Counted from the first letter of the stretch, positions 36,435-45,682 are shown. The stretch is DNA of 64,000 bases from Lachnospiraceae bacterium (GCA_900199595.1 FZRB01000001.1:120819-184818); one strand, 5' to 3'. Translations and numbers: made by a program. Notes: generated by a model not told the origin, from the letters alone.

Positions 36435-39400
36435 ATGAAGAAAAGGTATTTATATTATTTATTACCGGCTTTATGTTTATTCTTTGCCATATGTTTTGCA
36501 AGTATATCAAAAGCACAGTCTATATCCGGAGGAGATAAAGAGGATCTCGCTGTTGATCCGACAGGGGGAGACGGATATTCTGCGGTTTTATATGATAACA
36601 CAAATGGTCTGCCTACATCTGAAGCAAATGCAATTGCAGAGACGAAGGAAGGTTTTGTCTGGATCGGAAGCTACAGTGGTCTTATCAGATACGATGGAAA
36701 TACATTTGAAAGAATTGACTCTACAACAGGTATAACCAGTGTTGTAAGTCTGTATGTGGACAGCAGAAATCGTTTGTGGATAGGTACCAATGATAACGGT
36801 ATTGTTGTTAAGGACAAGGATAACTATATAAATTATAAAAATGTTGAGGGTTTGAGATCCTCATCTATAAGATCAATTGTTGAGGATAGAGTCGGAAATA
36901 TCTATATAGCAACAACTAACGGACTTTGTGTAGTGGATAGTGATATGAAGCTTCATGCAGTTGATATAAGTCAGCTGAATGATCAGTATATCATGGAGTT
37001 ACGTGTAGATGAGGATGGCCTGATATATGGTAATACAAACGACGGCGCTTTCTTTATCATAAAAAATCAGAAGCTGAAGACATATTATGACGGAGAAAAA
37101 CTCGGTACAGGAGAGATTAAATCATTTCTTCCGGATCCTGAAAATAAAGGTTATATATATCTCGGAACCAAGAATTCCATGCTTTATCATGGCAGGATTG
37201 GTGACAGCATAGAATCCTTTGATTCTTATGATGTTTATCCCCTGAACTATATTAATTCAATAGAGCAGTTTGGCAAGCAGATATGGTTTTGTACCGATAA
37301 TGGTATCGGAGTAATTGAGAATAAAAAATTCAGAAAGGTGGATGATATTCCACTGGACAACTCTATTGATAAGATGATGGCTGATTACGAGGGTAATCTG
37401 TGGTTTGCATCCTCCAGACAGGGTGTAATGAAGATAGTTCCAAATCAGTTTGCCGATCTTAGTGAGCATTATGATCTGGATAAGGCAGTAGTTAATTCGA
37501 CCTGTGTAAGTGATGGCAAGCTTTTTGTCGGAACTGATAACGGACTTATCATTCTAGATAAGAATAAAAAGCTTAACAGACTTAAGCTCAAAGGCGTAGA
37601 ATCCTCTGATAATGTGCTTAAAGAATGCACAGACCTCTATGAGCTGCTGGGAGAAAGCAGGATACGTTCAATCATAAAAGATTCAAAGGGAAGACTTTGG
37701 TTTTCAACCTTTACCGAAATAGGTCTTGTTATGTATGATAAGGGTTATGTGAAGACATTTTCCACAGCGGACGGTCTTCCTGCTGATAAGGTCAGAGTTG
37801 TGAGTGAGCGTTCTGACGGAGTGATCATGGTTGCCTGCAGCGGCGGCTTTGCCCTGATTGATGAGAATAATAAAGTTATAGAAACCTATAATGAATCCAG
37901 TGGTCTCAGCAATACGGAAATCCTTACGGTTTGTGAGGGTGATGATGGTGAAATGTATGTTGGTTCAGACGGTAATGGAATCTATATCATAAAGGATGGT
38001 TCCATAACCAATATCACTTCTACCGACGGCCTCAGTTCCGAGGTTATCATGAGAATTAAGAAGGATCCAAAGAGGGATATCTACTGGATCGTTACGAGCA
38101 ATTCCATATCCTATATGAAAAATGACAGGGTTACCACCATTAAGAAATTTCCTTATTCCAATAACTTCGATCTGTATGAGAATAAGGAGGGCCGCATGTG
38201 GATCCTTAGCAGTAATGGTATCTATGTGGTGGATGCGGAGGAGATTCTCAAAAATGAAGAGATTAACCCTGTATACTATAACAAGGATAATGGACTCCCT
38301 TACATCACTACAGCTAATTCTTACAGCTACCTGAGTGAAGAGGGTAATCTTTATATAGCTGGTGTTGCCGGTGTGACCAGGGTTAATATCGATGAGCCTT
38401 TCGAAAATGTGAACACTCTTAAAATGTCTGTTCCTTTTGTGGAGGCTGACGGCGTAAAGGTATATCCGGATGACAGCGGAGTTATTAATATTCCGTCCTA
38501 TACAAAGAAGCTTACAATATTCAGCTATGTATATACATATTCGCTTGTAAATCCTAAGGTTACCTATCATCTGGAGGGCTTTGACAATAACTTTACAACT
38601 CTGGACAGAACTGAGCTGGAGCCAGTGGACTATACCAATCTGGAGGGTGGAGACTATACATTTGTCATGTCCATACAGACTTCCTTTGGAAGCGGTAACA
38701 AGGAGCTTCGTGCCAAAATAAAGAAGGACAGAGCTATCTATGAGAAGACCTGGTTCAGGATTCTCGGAGTTCTGGTACTTCTGGCAATTCTTGGTTTTGT
38801 AGTTTTCTACTATGTTAAGAGAAAGACAGATGCACTTGTTAAGAAACAGAATGAAAACAAGATCTTCATCAGAGAGATGATAGAGGCCTTTGCGAAGACC
38901 ATAGATATGAAGGACAAGTATACAAACGGTCACTCTAACAGAGTTGCCGAGTATACGGCTATGCTCACAAAGGAGCTGGGCTACGATGAAGAGACAGTTG
39001 AGAAATACTACAATATCGCGCTTCTTCATGATATCGGAAAGATCAGTATACCTCCTGAGGTGCTGAATAAACCAGGTAAGCTGACAGATCAGGAGTTCAA
39101 TATCATCAAGTCCCATTCTGCACAGGGCTATAAGGCTCTTAAGGATATCAGTATTATGCCGGAGCTTGCCATAGGTGCAGGTTACCATCACGAGAGACCG
39201 GATGGCAAGGGTTATCCTAAGGGGTTAAAGGGAGACGAGATACCGAGAGTTGCTCAGATAATCGCAGTTGCTGATACATTTGATGCTATGTACTCAGACC
39301 GTCCTTACAGAAAGAGAATGAATTTTGAAAAAGCAGTCTCTATCATAAAAGAGGTTTCAGGTACGCAGCTTCAGGGCGATGTAGTTGATGCCTTCCTCAG

Positions 39401-39620
39401 ACTTGTAGATAAGGGTTTCTTCAGGGCACCGGACGATGATGGTGGCGGAACCGTAGAGGATATCAATAATATCCATAAGAAGTTTGAAAAACAGGAGAAG
39501 AAGGCTGAGGAGAAATCCAAGGAAGAGTCAGAGAAAAAAACGGATGAAAAACCAGACGAAAAACCGGAAGATACTTCTGACGAAAAAACTGAGGATAAGA
39601 CCGAAGACAAAAAAGAATAG
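36435..39620 (+). CDS. Extracellular beta-propeller/HD-GYP c-di-GMP phosphodiesterase
   Basis: A 1,061-residue protein. A signal peptide/anchor (about 1-28), then two-component-regulator-propeller repeats (about 45-660) with recurring W-I-G-x-x-x-G-I/L and FxxxDGLxSxxI units, a Y_Y_Y-type domain (about 690-770), one membrane helix (about 780-800, WFRILGVLVLLAILGFVVFYY), and an HD-GYP domain (about 815-1010) with LLHDIGK and HHERPDGKGYPKGL intact. The last 45 residues are Lys/Glu/Asp/Pro-rich and disordered. It resembles the hybrid propeller sensors of gut bacteria, but the output is c-di-GMP hydrolysis. The GGGGGAG ribosome site precedes the ATG. Probably co-transcribed with the two-component pair. 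Confidence 0.9.
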   Translation: MKKRYLYYLLPALCLFFAICFASISKAQSISGGDKEDLAVDPTGGDGYSAVLYDNTNGLPTSEANAIAETKEGFVWIGSYSGLIRYDGNTFERIDSTTGITSVVSLYVDSRNRLWIGTNDNGIVVKDKDNYINYKNVEGLRSSSIRSIVEDRVGNIYIATTNGLCVVDSDMKLHAVDISQLNDQYIMELRVDEDGLIYGNTNDGAFFIIKNQKLKTYYDGEKLGTGEIKSFLPDPENKGYIYLGTKNSMLYHGRIGDSIESFDSYDVYPLNYINSIEQFGKQIWFCTDNGIGVIENKKFRKVDDIPLDNSIDKMMADYEGNLWFASSRQGVMKIVPNQFADLSEHYDLDKAVVNSTCVSDGKLFVGTDNGLIILDKNKKLNRLKLKGVESSDNVLKECTDLYELLGESRIRSIIKDSKGRLWFSTFTEIGLVMYDKGYVKTFSTADGLPADKVRVVSERSDGVIMVACSGGFALIDENNKVIETYNESSGLSNTEILTVCEGDDGEMYVGSDGNGIYIIKDGSITNITSTDGLSSEVIMRIKKDPKRDIYWIVTSNSISYMKNDRVTTIKKFPYSNNFDLYENKEGRMWILSSNGIYVVDAEEILKNEEINPVYYNKDNGLPYITTANSYSYLSEEGNLYIAGVAGVTRVNIDEPFENVNTLKMSVPFVEADGVKVYPDDSGVINIPSYTKKLTIFSYVYTYSLVNPKVTYHLEGFDNNFTTLDRTELEPVDYTNLEGGDYTFVMSIQTSFGSGNKELRAKIKKDRAIYEKTWFRILGVLVLLAILGFVVFYYVKRKTDALVKKQNENKIFIREMIEAFAKTIDMKDKYTNGHSNRVAEYTAMLTKELGYDEETVEKYYNIALLHDIGKISIPPEVLNKPGKLTDQEFNIIKSHSAQGYKALKDISIMPELAIGAGYHHERPDGKGYPKGLKGDEIPRVAQIIAVADTFDAMYSDRPYRKRMNFEKAVSIIKEVSGTQLQGDVVDAFLRLVDKGFFRAPDDDGGGTVEDINNIHKKFEKQEKKAEEKSKEESEKKTDEKPDEKPEDTSDEKTEDKTEDKKE

Positions 39621-39627
39621 ATGGGGA

Positions 39628-39664
39628 AGAGAAGGGGCGATTCTGACGTCCCCTTTTCTGTTTG
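39628..39664 (+). terminator. Intrinsic terminator after the HD-GYP gene
   Basis: The GAGAAGGGGCG and CGTCCCCTTTTCT arms pair with a few mismatches around a 7-base loop, followed by a short T tract. Confidence 0.65.
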
Positions 39665-39670
39665 TAAAGC

Positions 39671-39699
39671 TTGATTTATCTTGATTTTTCAAGTATACT
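39671..39699 (+). promoter_or_regulatory. Promoter of the suf operon
   Basis: TTGATT at 39671-39676, 17 bases, TATACT at 39694-39699. The predicted start near 39706 puts the structured element 39720-39815 in the untranslated leader. Confidence 0.6.
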
Positions 39700-39719
39700 A
39701 CTATGATGGTGTAAAGTAG

Positions 39720-39815
39720 TTATTCACAGAGGAACATGAGGAAAATGTCTGCGAAGCAGACGTTATAGTTCGAAGCACGAGTTTTTCCGAATGATCCGAT
39801 GGTTTCTGTGAATAA
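39720..39815 (+). promoter_or_regulatory. Structured leader element of the suf operon (copy B of a repeat family)
   Basis: TTATTCACAGA at 39720-39730 and TCTGTGAATAA at 39805-39815 are perfect inverted repeats enclosing a GTCTGC-gaa-GCAGAC hairpin and a GGAAAA/TTTTTCC helix. It aligns with the inner block of copy A (11820-11918), with compensating changes in the outer and middle helices. It lies between the promoter and the sufC ribosome site. A cis-regulatory RNA or a mobile structured repeat are both possible. Confidence 0.5.
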
Positions 39816-39847
39816 TATTAATATATACAGCAGACAGGAGGAAAAAG

Positions 39848-40585
39848 ATGTCTGATTTATTACATATAAGTAATCTGCACGTAAGTGTTGCAGAAACAGA
39901 AATACTTCATGGTATAGACTTAAACGTTGGAAGAGGTGAAACACACGTTATCATGGGACCCAACGGTGCGGGTAAGTCTACTCTCGGTTATGCCATCATG
40001 GGTAATCCTAACTATGATGTAACTGAGGGAAGCATTGTTTTCAAGGATAAAGATATAACCGGTGATGAAACCCATGAGAGAGCAAAGGAAGGTATTTTCC
40101 TTTCTTTCCAGAATCCTATAGAGGTTCCCGGTATATCACTTTCGAACTTTATAAGAAATGCGGTTGATACCAAGACAGGAACCAGAGCACGTCTCTGGGA
40201 CTTCCGTAAATCTCTTGAGAAGCAGATGGAGCTTCTTGCTATGGATAAATCCTATGCAGACAGAGATCTGAACGTTGGCTTCTCCGGTGGTGAGAAGAAG
40301 AAGGCTGAGATACTTCAGATGCTTATGATGAAGCCGGATCTTGCCATATTGGATGAAACAGACTCAGGACTTGATGTTGATGCTGTTAGAACAGTATCCG
40401 ACGGAGTAAAGGCTTTTCATGAGTCCGGTGATGGTTCACTCATAATCATTACCCACAGTACAAGAATACTGGAAGCTCTCAAGGTTGACTTTACACATAT
40501 ACTTGTTGACGGAAAAATCGTGGAAACCGGTGATGCATCACTCGTAGACGAGATTAATGCACACGGATTTGAAAAGTACATTTAA
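39848..40585 (+). CDS. sufC: Fe-S cluster assembly ATPase SufC
   Basis: A 245-residue ABC-type ATPase that powers the SufBCD scaffold in iron-sulfur cluster assembly. The Walker A motif is MGPNGAGKST, the signature FSGGEKKKAEILQML, and Walker B DLAILDETDSGLDVDA, where the TDSGLD form is typical of SufC. The ribosome site AGGAGG is 6 bases upstream. It is the first gene of sufCBDSU, the usual Firmicute order. No IscR/SufR-type regulator gene lies beside it; control may act through the leader element. Confidence 0.96.
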   Translation: MSDLLHISNLHVSVAETEILHGIDLNVGRGETHVIMGPNGAGKSTLGYAIMGNPNYDVTEGSIVFKDKDITGDETHERAKEGIFLSFQNPIEVPGISLSNFIRNAVDTKTGTRARLWDFRKSLEKQMELLAMDKSYADRDLNVGFSGGEKKKAEILQMLMMKPDLAILDETDSGLDVDAVRTVSDGVKAFHESGDGSLIIITHSTRILEALKVDFTHILVDGKIVETGDASLVDEINAHGFEKYI

Positions 40586-40615
40586 TCATAATAGTACATA
40601 TAGTAGAGGAATATA

Positions 40616-42031
40616 ATGGCAGATAAAGAAAAAACATATGTAGAGGACGTGGACAGAAGCCTGTACGATTTCCGAAATGTAGATGAGGATGTCTACAAGG
40701 TTGCTGAAGGTCTTACACCTGAGATAGTTGCACAGATATCTAAGGAAAAGAACGACCCTCAGTGGATGGCAGACTTTCGTCAGAAGTCCCTGGAAATATA
40801 TAACAATATGGAAATGTCTACATGGGGTCCGCCTATTGACGGTCTTCACATGGACAATATCGTAACATATATCAAGCCGAAGGATAACAAGATGAGTGCA
40901 GACTGGGATGAGGTTCCGGCTGATATAAAGGATACATTTGAAAGACTGGGTATCCCTCAGGCAGAGCGCGAATCACTTGCCGGAGTCGGTGCACAGTATG
41001 ATTCAGAACTTGTTTATCATAATGTTCGTGAAGAGGTTGCTGCACAGGGGGTTATCTATACTGACCTTGAATCAGCAATGCACGGAGAATATGGTGACAT
41101 GATCAAAGAACATTTTATGAAACTGATCACTCCTGAGGATCATAAGTTTGCAGCTCTTCATGGTGCTGTATGGTCAGGTGGAAGCTTCGTATATGTTCCG
41201 AAGGGCGTAAGCGTAGAGATACCGCTGCAGTCTTACTTCAGACTGAATGCTCCGGGAGCAGGTCAGTTTGAGCATACACTTATTATTGTTGATGAGGGAG
41301 CGGACCTTCACTTTATCGAGGGTTGCTCAGCTCCAAAGTATAATGTTGCAAACCTTCATGCAGGTGCTGTTGAGCTCTTTGTAGGTAAGAATGCAAGACT
41401 CAGATATTCGACTATCGAAAACTGGTCCAAGAATATGTATAACCTGAATACAAAGAGAGCTACCGTAGAAGAGGGTGGAAAGATGGAATGGGTATCCGGT
41501 TCCTTCGGATCTCATACTTCCTATCTGTATCCTATGACAATCCTTAAAGGAAACGATTCAAAAGTGGAATTCACGGGAATCACATTTGCGGGCGAAGGAC
41601 AGGACCTTGATACAGGAATGAAGGTTGTTCACACCGGTGAACGTACAGTTTCCACTGTTAATACAAAGTCCATATCCAAGAGTGGAGGTATCAGTACCTT
41701 CAGAAGTGCAGTTGTTATCGGACCGAAGGCCAAGGGTGCAAAGTCTGCAGTAGACTGTTCATCCCTTATGCTGGATGATATATCAAGATCAGATACTATT
41801 CCTGCTATGGATGTAAGATGTGATGATGTGGATATCGGACATGAGGCAAAGATCGGACGTATCTCTGATGAGGCTATATTCTATCTCATGAGCCGTGGTA
41901 TTTCAGAAGAAGATGCACGTGCCATGATTGTAAGCGGTTTCGCAGACAACGTATCCAAGGAGCTGCCTCTTGAATATGCAGTAGAGATGAACAACCTGAT
42001 TCGCCTTGAGATGAAGGGATCTATTGGATAG
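40616..42031 (+). CDS. sufB: Fe-S cluster assembly scaffold SufB
   Basis: A 471-residue protein at family length. It forms the beta-helix scaffold on which clusters are built with SufC and SufD. Recognisable stretches are WGPPIDGLHMDNIVTYIKP, VWSGGSFVYVPKGVSVEIPLQ, EGCSAPKYNVANLHAG, GGKMEWVSGSFGSHTSYLYP and the C-terminal RCDDVDIGHEAKIGRISDEAIFYLMSRG segment. The Cys in EGCSAP, and Cys and His residues near the end, correspond to positions implicated in cluster formation in the family. It follows sufC by 30 bases. Confidence 0.96.
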   Translation: MADKEKTYVEDVDRSLYDFRNVDEDVYKVAEGLTPEIVAQISKEKNDPQWMADFRQKSLEIYNNMEMSTWGPPIDGLHMDNIVTYIKPKDNKMSADWDEVPADIKDTFERLGIPQAERESLAGVGAQYDSELVYHNVREEVAAQGVIYTDLESAMHGEYGDMIKEHFMKLITPEDHKFAALHGAVWSGGSFVYVPKGVSVEIPLQSYFRLNAPGAGQFEHTLIIVDEGADLHFIEGCSAPKYNVANLHAGAVELFVGKNARLRYSTIENWSKNMYNLNTKRATVEEGGKMEWVSGSFGSHTSYLYPMTILKGNDSKVEFTGITFAGEGQDLDTGMKVVHTGERTVSTVNTKSISKSGGISTFRSAVVIGPKAKGAKSAVDCSSLMLDDISRSDTIPAMDVRCDDVDIGHEAKIGRISDEAIFYLMSRGISEEDARAMIVSGFADNVSKELPLEYAVEMNNLIRLEMKGSIG

Positions 42032-42072
42032 ACATAAAAGTGGTCGAATAACGGCCGGATGAGGAATAATAA

Positions 42073-43119
42073 ATGACAAATATGATTATTAATAAGCTGC
42101 CGGCTCCGACATGGACCTGGCTTCGCGTAAATGAGCATACGGTAGCCGTTCCGGATGTTTTGGAAAAAGCTGCCTGTACAGTTGAAAATATGCCTTCCGA
42201 GGTTAGGGAAGGAAAGGTCGATTTTACCTCTATATGTCTCGGTGATGTTGAACTGGGAGCGGGAGAGGAGTTTCGTCAGATGTCACATAAGGCTAAGACC
42301 GGCGGGGCTTCATATACTGTATCTGCAGATGTAAAGGTAGAAGAACCTATAAGACTTGTTTTCGATTATAATGATGATAATGTTGGCAGATTGTCACGTA
42401 CATCAATTGTTCTCGGAGAGAATTCCGAGCTTACAGTAGTGATGATCTTCAAGGGAAAGCCTTCCTTCGGAGCTAATGATATCCGAATAAAAACAGGCAA
42501 GAATGCAAAGCTCAGTCTTGTAGAAGTTTTCCAGCTGGAAGAAGGTTCAAACTTTGTTGACAGCATAGGAGGAAAATATCAGGAAAAGAGTGGACTGAAG
42601 CTTATCCAGGTTAAGTCCGGAGACGGAAATATGGCTCTGGCCTGCTGCTCTGAGCTTCTTGGATATAAGAGCTACCTTGATATAGATACAGGCTATCTTG
42701 TTCGTGGAGAAGACAAGCTGGATATCAATTATCTGGCTAGACATACAGGTAAGAAAACTGATTCCAAGATTAATGTAAGTGGTGTCCTCAGAGATAAGGC
42801 TGATAAGACCTTCAGAGGTACTATTGATTTTATCAAGGGCTGTAAGGATGCAACCGGGGATGAGAGAGAAGATGTTCTTCTCATGGATGAGGGAGTACAT
42901 AACAATACAGTTCCTCTTATCCTTTGTGCAGAAGAAGATGTCGAGGGTGCTCACGGAGCTTCCATAGGTAAGATATCTGAGGAAGTGATCACATACATGG
43001 AATCAAGAGGGATACCTGAAGCTGATATAAATGAGTTGATGGCTAAGTCAAGAATAGATGCAGTAATAGGTAGAATTCCTGATGATGTTACAAAAGAAAA
43101 ACTGCTTACTGATGATTGA
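42073..43119 (+). CDS. sufD: Fe-S cluster assembly protein SufD
   Basis: A 348-residue SufB/D-family protein, shorter than SufB. It shows PAPTWTWLRVNE near the start and the C-terminal family block (EDVEGAHGASIGKISEEVITYMESRGIPE). It pairs with SufB and SufC to form the SufBC2D scaffold complex. It lies 41 bases after sufB and 52 before sufS in the same orientation. An alternative annotation would be a second SufB paralogue, but operon position and length favour SufD. Confidence 0.92.
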   Translation: MTNMIINKLPAPTWTWLRVNEHTVAVPDVLEKAACTVENMPSEVREGKVDFTSICLGDVELGAGEEFRQMSHKAKTGGASYTVSADVKVEEPIRLVFDYNDDNVGRLSRTSIVLGENSELTVVMIFKGKPSFGANDIRIKTGKNAKLSLVEVFQLEEGSNFVDSIGGKYQEKSGLKLIQVKSGDGNMALACCSELLGYKSYLDIDTGYLVRGEDKLDINYLARHTGKKTDSKINVSGVLRDKADKTFRGTIDFIKGCKDATGDEREDVLLMDEGVHNNTVPLILCAEEDVEGAHGASIGKISEEVITYMESRGIPEADINELMAKSRIDAVIGRIPDDVTKEKLLTDD

Positions 43120-43171
43120 TCACATAGAATTGATCAAAAAATAAAATAGATATAGAAAAATAGAGATAACT

Positions 43172-44395
43172 ATGAGTATTAATGTAAATGAAATAAGAAA
43201 AGATTTTCCGTTCTTTGATAATACAGAACTTGCATATCTGGATAATTCCGCAACTACACAGCGACCACGCCAGGTGGTAGAGGCGGTTGCTGATTATGAA
43301 TATTATCACAATTCAAATCCTTTCAGAGGGCTTTATGAGCTTTCCATAGATGCAACCGAGAGATACGAGGCAGCAAGAACCAAGGTGGCAAAGTTCATAA
43401 ATGCCAAGTCTGATTCGGAGATAATATTCACCCGAAATGCTTCGGAAAGCCTTAATCTGGTTGCATTTTCTCTTGGAGATATGTGCCTTAATGAAGGTGA
43501 TGAGATAATAACCACCGTAGTCGAGCATCACAGCAACATGCTTCCCTGGAGACACGCAGCCATGCGTCATAAGGCTGTGGTAAAGTATCTGGAGTGTGAG
43601 CCTGACGGAAGCTTTTCTCTCGAGAAATTCAAAGGGCTTCTGAATGAAAAAACAAAAATAGTATCTATGACAGCCATGTCAAATATTTTTGGAAGAATCA
43701 TAGATATAAAAGCATTTGCTGATGCAGCCCATGAGATGGGAGCATATTTTGTAGCAGATGGAGCCCAGAGTGTACCTCACAGTGTAACCGATGTACAGAA
43801 ACTCGGAGTTGATTTTCTTGCTTTTTCAGGTCATAAGCTGCTCAGTCCTATGGGTATAGGAGTGCTTTATGGTAAGGAAGAGCTTCTGAAGAAGATGCCT
43901 CCATTTCTTACCGGTGGTGAGATGATTGAATATGTAACGCTGGAAGATGTGACTTACGCAGAGCTTCCCCATAAATTTGAAGCAGGAACCGTAAATGCTG
44001 CAGGAGCAATCGGACTTGCCGCAGCAATTGATTATATAGAATCCATAGGTTTACATAATATTGAAGAGCGAGAGCTGGAACTTACCAAAATCATGTTTGA
44101 AGGAATGAAGGCTATTCCTCATGTAACTGTTCTTGGTTCAGATGATGCCGAGGATCATCATGGTATAGTTACCTTTAAGATAGATGGAGTACATCCACAT
44201 GATATAGCTGCTATAATCGCAGATGCCAATGTTGCTGTAAGAGCAGGTCATCACTGTGCCGAACCGCTTCATCAGTTCCTGGGTATTCCGTCGACCACAA
44301 GAGCCAGCCTCATGTTCTATAATACAGAGGAAGAAATCGAAAGACTTATAGATATCGTATCAAAGATCCGTCCCATGATGGGCTATCCGGACTAA
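43172..44395 (+). CDS. sufS: Cysteine desulfurase SufS
   Basis: A 407-residue class V PLP-dependent aminotransferase-fold enzyme. It removes sulfur from L-cysteine as a persulfide for cluster assembly, giving alanine. The visible motifs are the N-terminal YLDNSATTQRP, the PLP region FVADGAQSVPH, the Schiff-base Lys in FLAFSGHKLLSPMGIG, and the persulfide Cys in VRAGHHCAEPLHQFLGI. The group II (SufS) form is supported by the RAGHHCA segment and by the SufU gene next door, to which the sulfur is passed. Confidence 0.95.
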   Translation: MSINVNEIRKDFPFFDNTELAYLDNSATTQRPRQVVEAVADYEYYHNSNPFRGLYELSIDATERYEAARTKVAKFINAKSDSEIIFTRNASESLNLVAFSLGDMCLNEGDEIITTVVEHHSNMLPWRHAAMRHKAVVKYLECEPDGSFSLEKFKGLLNEKTKIVSMTAMSNIFGRIIDIKAFADAAHEMGAYFVADGAQSVPHSVTDVQKLGVDFLAFSGHKLLSPMGIGVLYGKEELLKKMPPFLTGGEMIEYVTLEDVTYAELPHKFEAGTVNAAGAIGLAAAIDYIESIGLHNIEERELELTKIMFEGMKAIPHVTVLGSDDAEDHHGIVTFKIDGVHPHDIAAIIADANVAVRAGHHCAEPLHQFLGIPSTTRASLMFYNTEEEIERLIDIVSKIRPMMGYPD

Positions 44396-44417
44396 AAAAG
44401 AAGTAAGGGGCATTATA

Positions 44418-44873
44418 ATGCAAAATAGAACTTTCTATAATGAAATACTGACAGAACATAACATCCATCCGTTATATAAAACGAAGATGATCGAGCCGCA
44501 GCATTCCCTTAGGGGCGTCAATCCTTCCTGTGGTGACGATATTACACTTCAGCTAAATATATCAGATGATGGTATAATAGAGGAAGGAGCATTCTTTGGG
44601 GATGGATGCGCCATATCACAGGCCAGCGCAGATATGATGCTGGAGCTTGTAATCGGAAAAAATGTAGAGGAAGCTCTTAAGCTTAAGGACATTTTCCTTA
44701 AGATGATTAAGGAAAAAATAACTGATGAGGAGTTGGAGATGCTTGAGGAAGCAGGTTCTCTTCAGGATATTTCACATATGCCGTCCAGGGTTAAGTGTGC
44801 TGTGCTGGGGTGGCGCACACTTGAGGAAATTCTAAAGGATGGTGAGAAATCAGAGTCGGTTACGACTGAATAA
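44418..44873 (+). CDS. sufU: Zn-dependent sulfurtransferase SufU
   Basis: A 151-residue IscU-like protein. The three Zn/persulfide cysteines are in NPSCGDD, GDGCAISQASADMM and RVKCAVLGWRTLEE, and the SufU-type insertion between the second and third Cys is present. In Firmicutes SufU accepts the persulfide from SufS and hands it to SufBCD rather than acting as a cluster scaffold. It is the last suf gene; no clear terminator follows before the hypothetical membrane protein at 44936. Confidence 0.94.
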   Translation: MQNRTFYNEILTEHNIHPLYKTKMIEPQHSLRGVNPSCGDDITLQLNISDDGIIEEGAFFGDGCAISQASADMMLELVIGKNVEEALKLKDIFLKMIKEKITDEELEMLEEAGSLQDISHMPSRVKCAVLGWRTLEEILKDGEKSESVTTE

Positions 44874-44935
44874 TTATTTCAGCCTGAATAGCTCTGGGAA
44901 ACGTTTTTTATAGTAGTTTATAATGGGGGTGCATT

Positions 44936-45682
44936 ATGGGAGAAGGAAAAGGTTTTCTTGAATGGGTCAAGTATAAGTGGAAGGTGCTCTCGATCAGCGA
45001 CGGACATTTTTTCAGATTTATCTGGATAGTAGCAATCTCAGTGTCGCTGCTTACCGTATGTATTAGTGCAGGCGTAATAAATGCGGGTGAAAAAAAGCAG
45101 GAGAAGGAAAGAATAGAACTTGAAGAAAAGAAAAAAGCTGAGGAAGCTGAAGCAGCGCTTGCAAGTCTGAATGATGCCAGAGAAAAGGAAAAAGCCAGAA
45201 TCGCCAAAGAAAAAGAGTGGATGCTTGTTCTGGTGAATGGAAATCAGGGGCTTCCCGAAGATTTTAAGATCAATGAGTTCACAGAACTTGTAAATGATCA
45301 CAAGGTTGATAAAAGAATATACGAAGAGCTTCAGAAAATGTTTGATGATGCCAGAGAGGCAGATCAGTCTCCATCCATAACAGCATCCTATATGTCACCT
45401 GAAGAGGCTAAGGAAGTAGGTCTTGCATGTGCCCTTGATCATACCACTGGTCTTTCGATAGATATCACTTCCAGTGAAGGCGAAGAGGATGTGGATAACA
45501 TGATGAAGTGGTTTGATGAGAATGCTGCAAAGTATGGATTTGTTATCAGATATCCGGAAGACAAGTACAGTGTTACCGGAGTGAAGGGAGCAAAGACTCA
45601 TCTGAGATATGTTGGAAAAGAAGCGGCAGCTGCCATGAAGGAAAAAGGGCAGTGCCTGGAAGAATACCTGGAAAGTAAATAG
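44936..45682 (+). CDS. Single-pass membrane protein with coiled coil, unknown function
   Basis: A 248-residue protein. A short basic N-terminus (about 1-28) leads to one hydrophobic segment (about 30-52, FIWIVAISVSLLTVCISAGVI), then a Glu/Lys/Ala-rich coiled coil (about 55-100) and a C-terminal globular domain. The end (GFVIRYPEDKYSVTGVKGAKTHLRYVGKEAAAAMKEKGQCLEEYL) strongly resembles the VanY/D-Ala-D-Ala carboxypeptidase core, where YPEDK, THLRYVG and EYL occur. Catalytic residues cannot be fully checked: the His of SxxxRxxxD...ExWH is replaced or displaced, since HLRYVG is the only such site, so I call it VanY-like at most. It ends at a family terminator. Confidence 0.55.
   Translation: MGEGKGFLEWVKYKWKVLSISDGHFFRFIWIVAISVSLLTVCISAGVINAGEKKQEKERIELEEKKKAEEAEAALASLNDAREKEKARIAKEKEWMLVLVNGNQGLPEDFKINEFTELVNDHKVDKRIYEELQKMFDDAREADQSPSITASYMSPEEAKEVGLACALDHTTGLSIDITSSEGEEDVDNMMKWFDENAAKYGFVIRYPEDKYSVTGVKGAKTHLRYVGKEAAAAMKEKGQCLEEYLESK

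Noticed and set aside
37965-39191. 408-aa ORF on the minus strand opposite the HD-GYP gene
   Set aside because: Antisense shadow; the plus strand shows intact propeller, Y_Y_Y and HD-GYP motifs.
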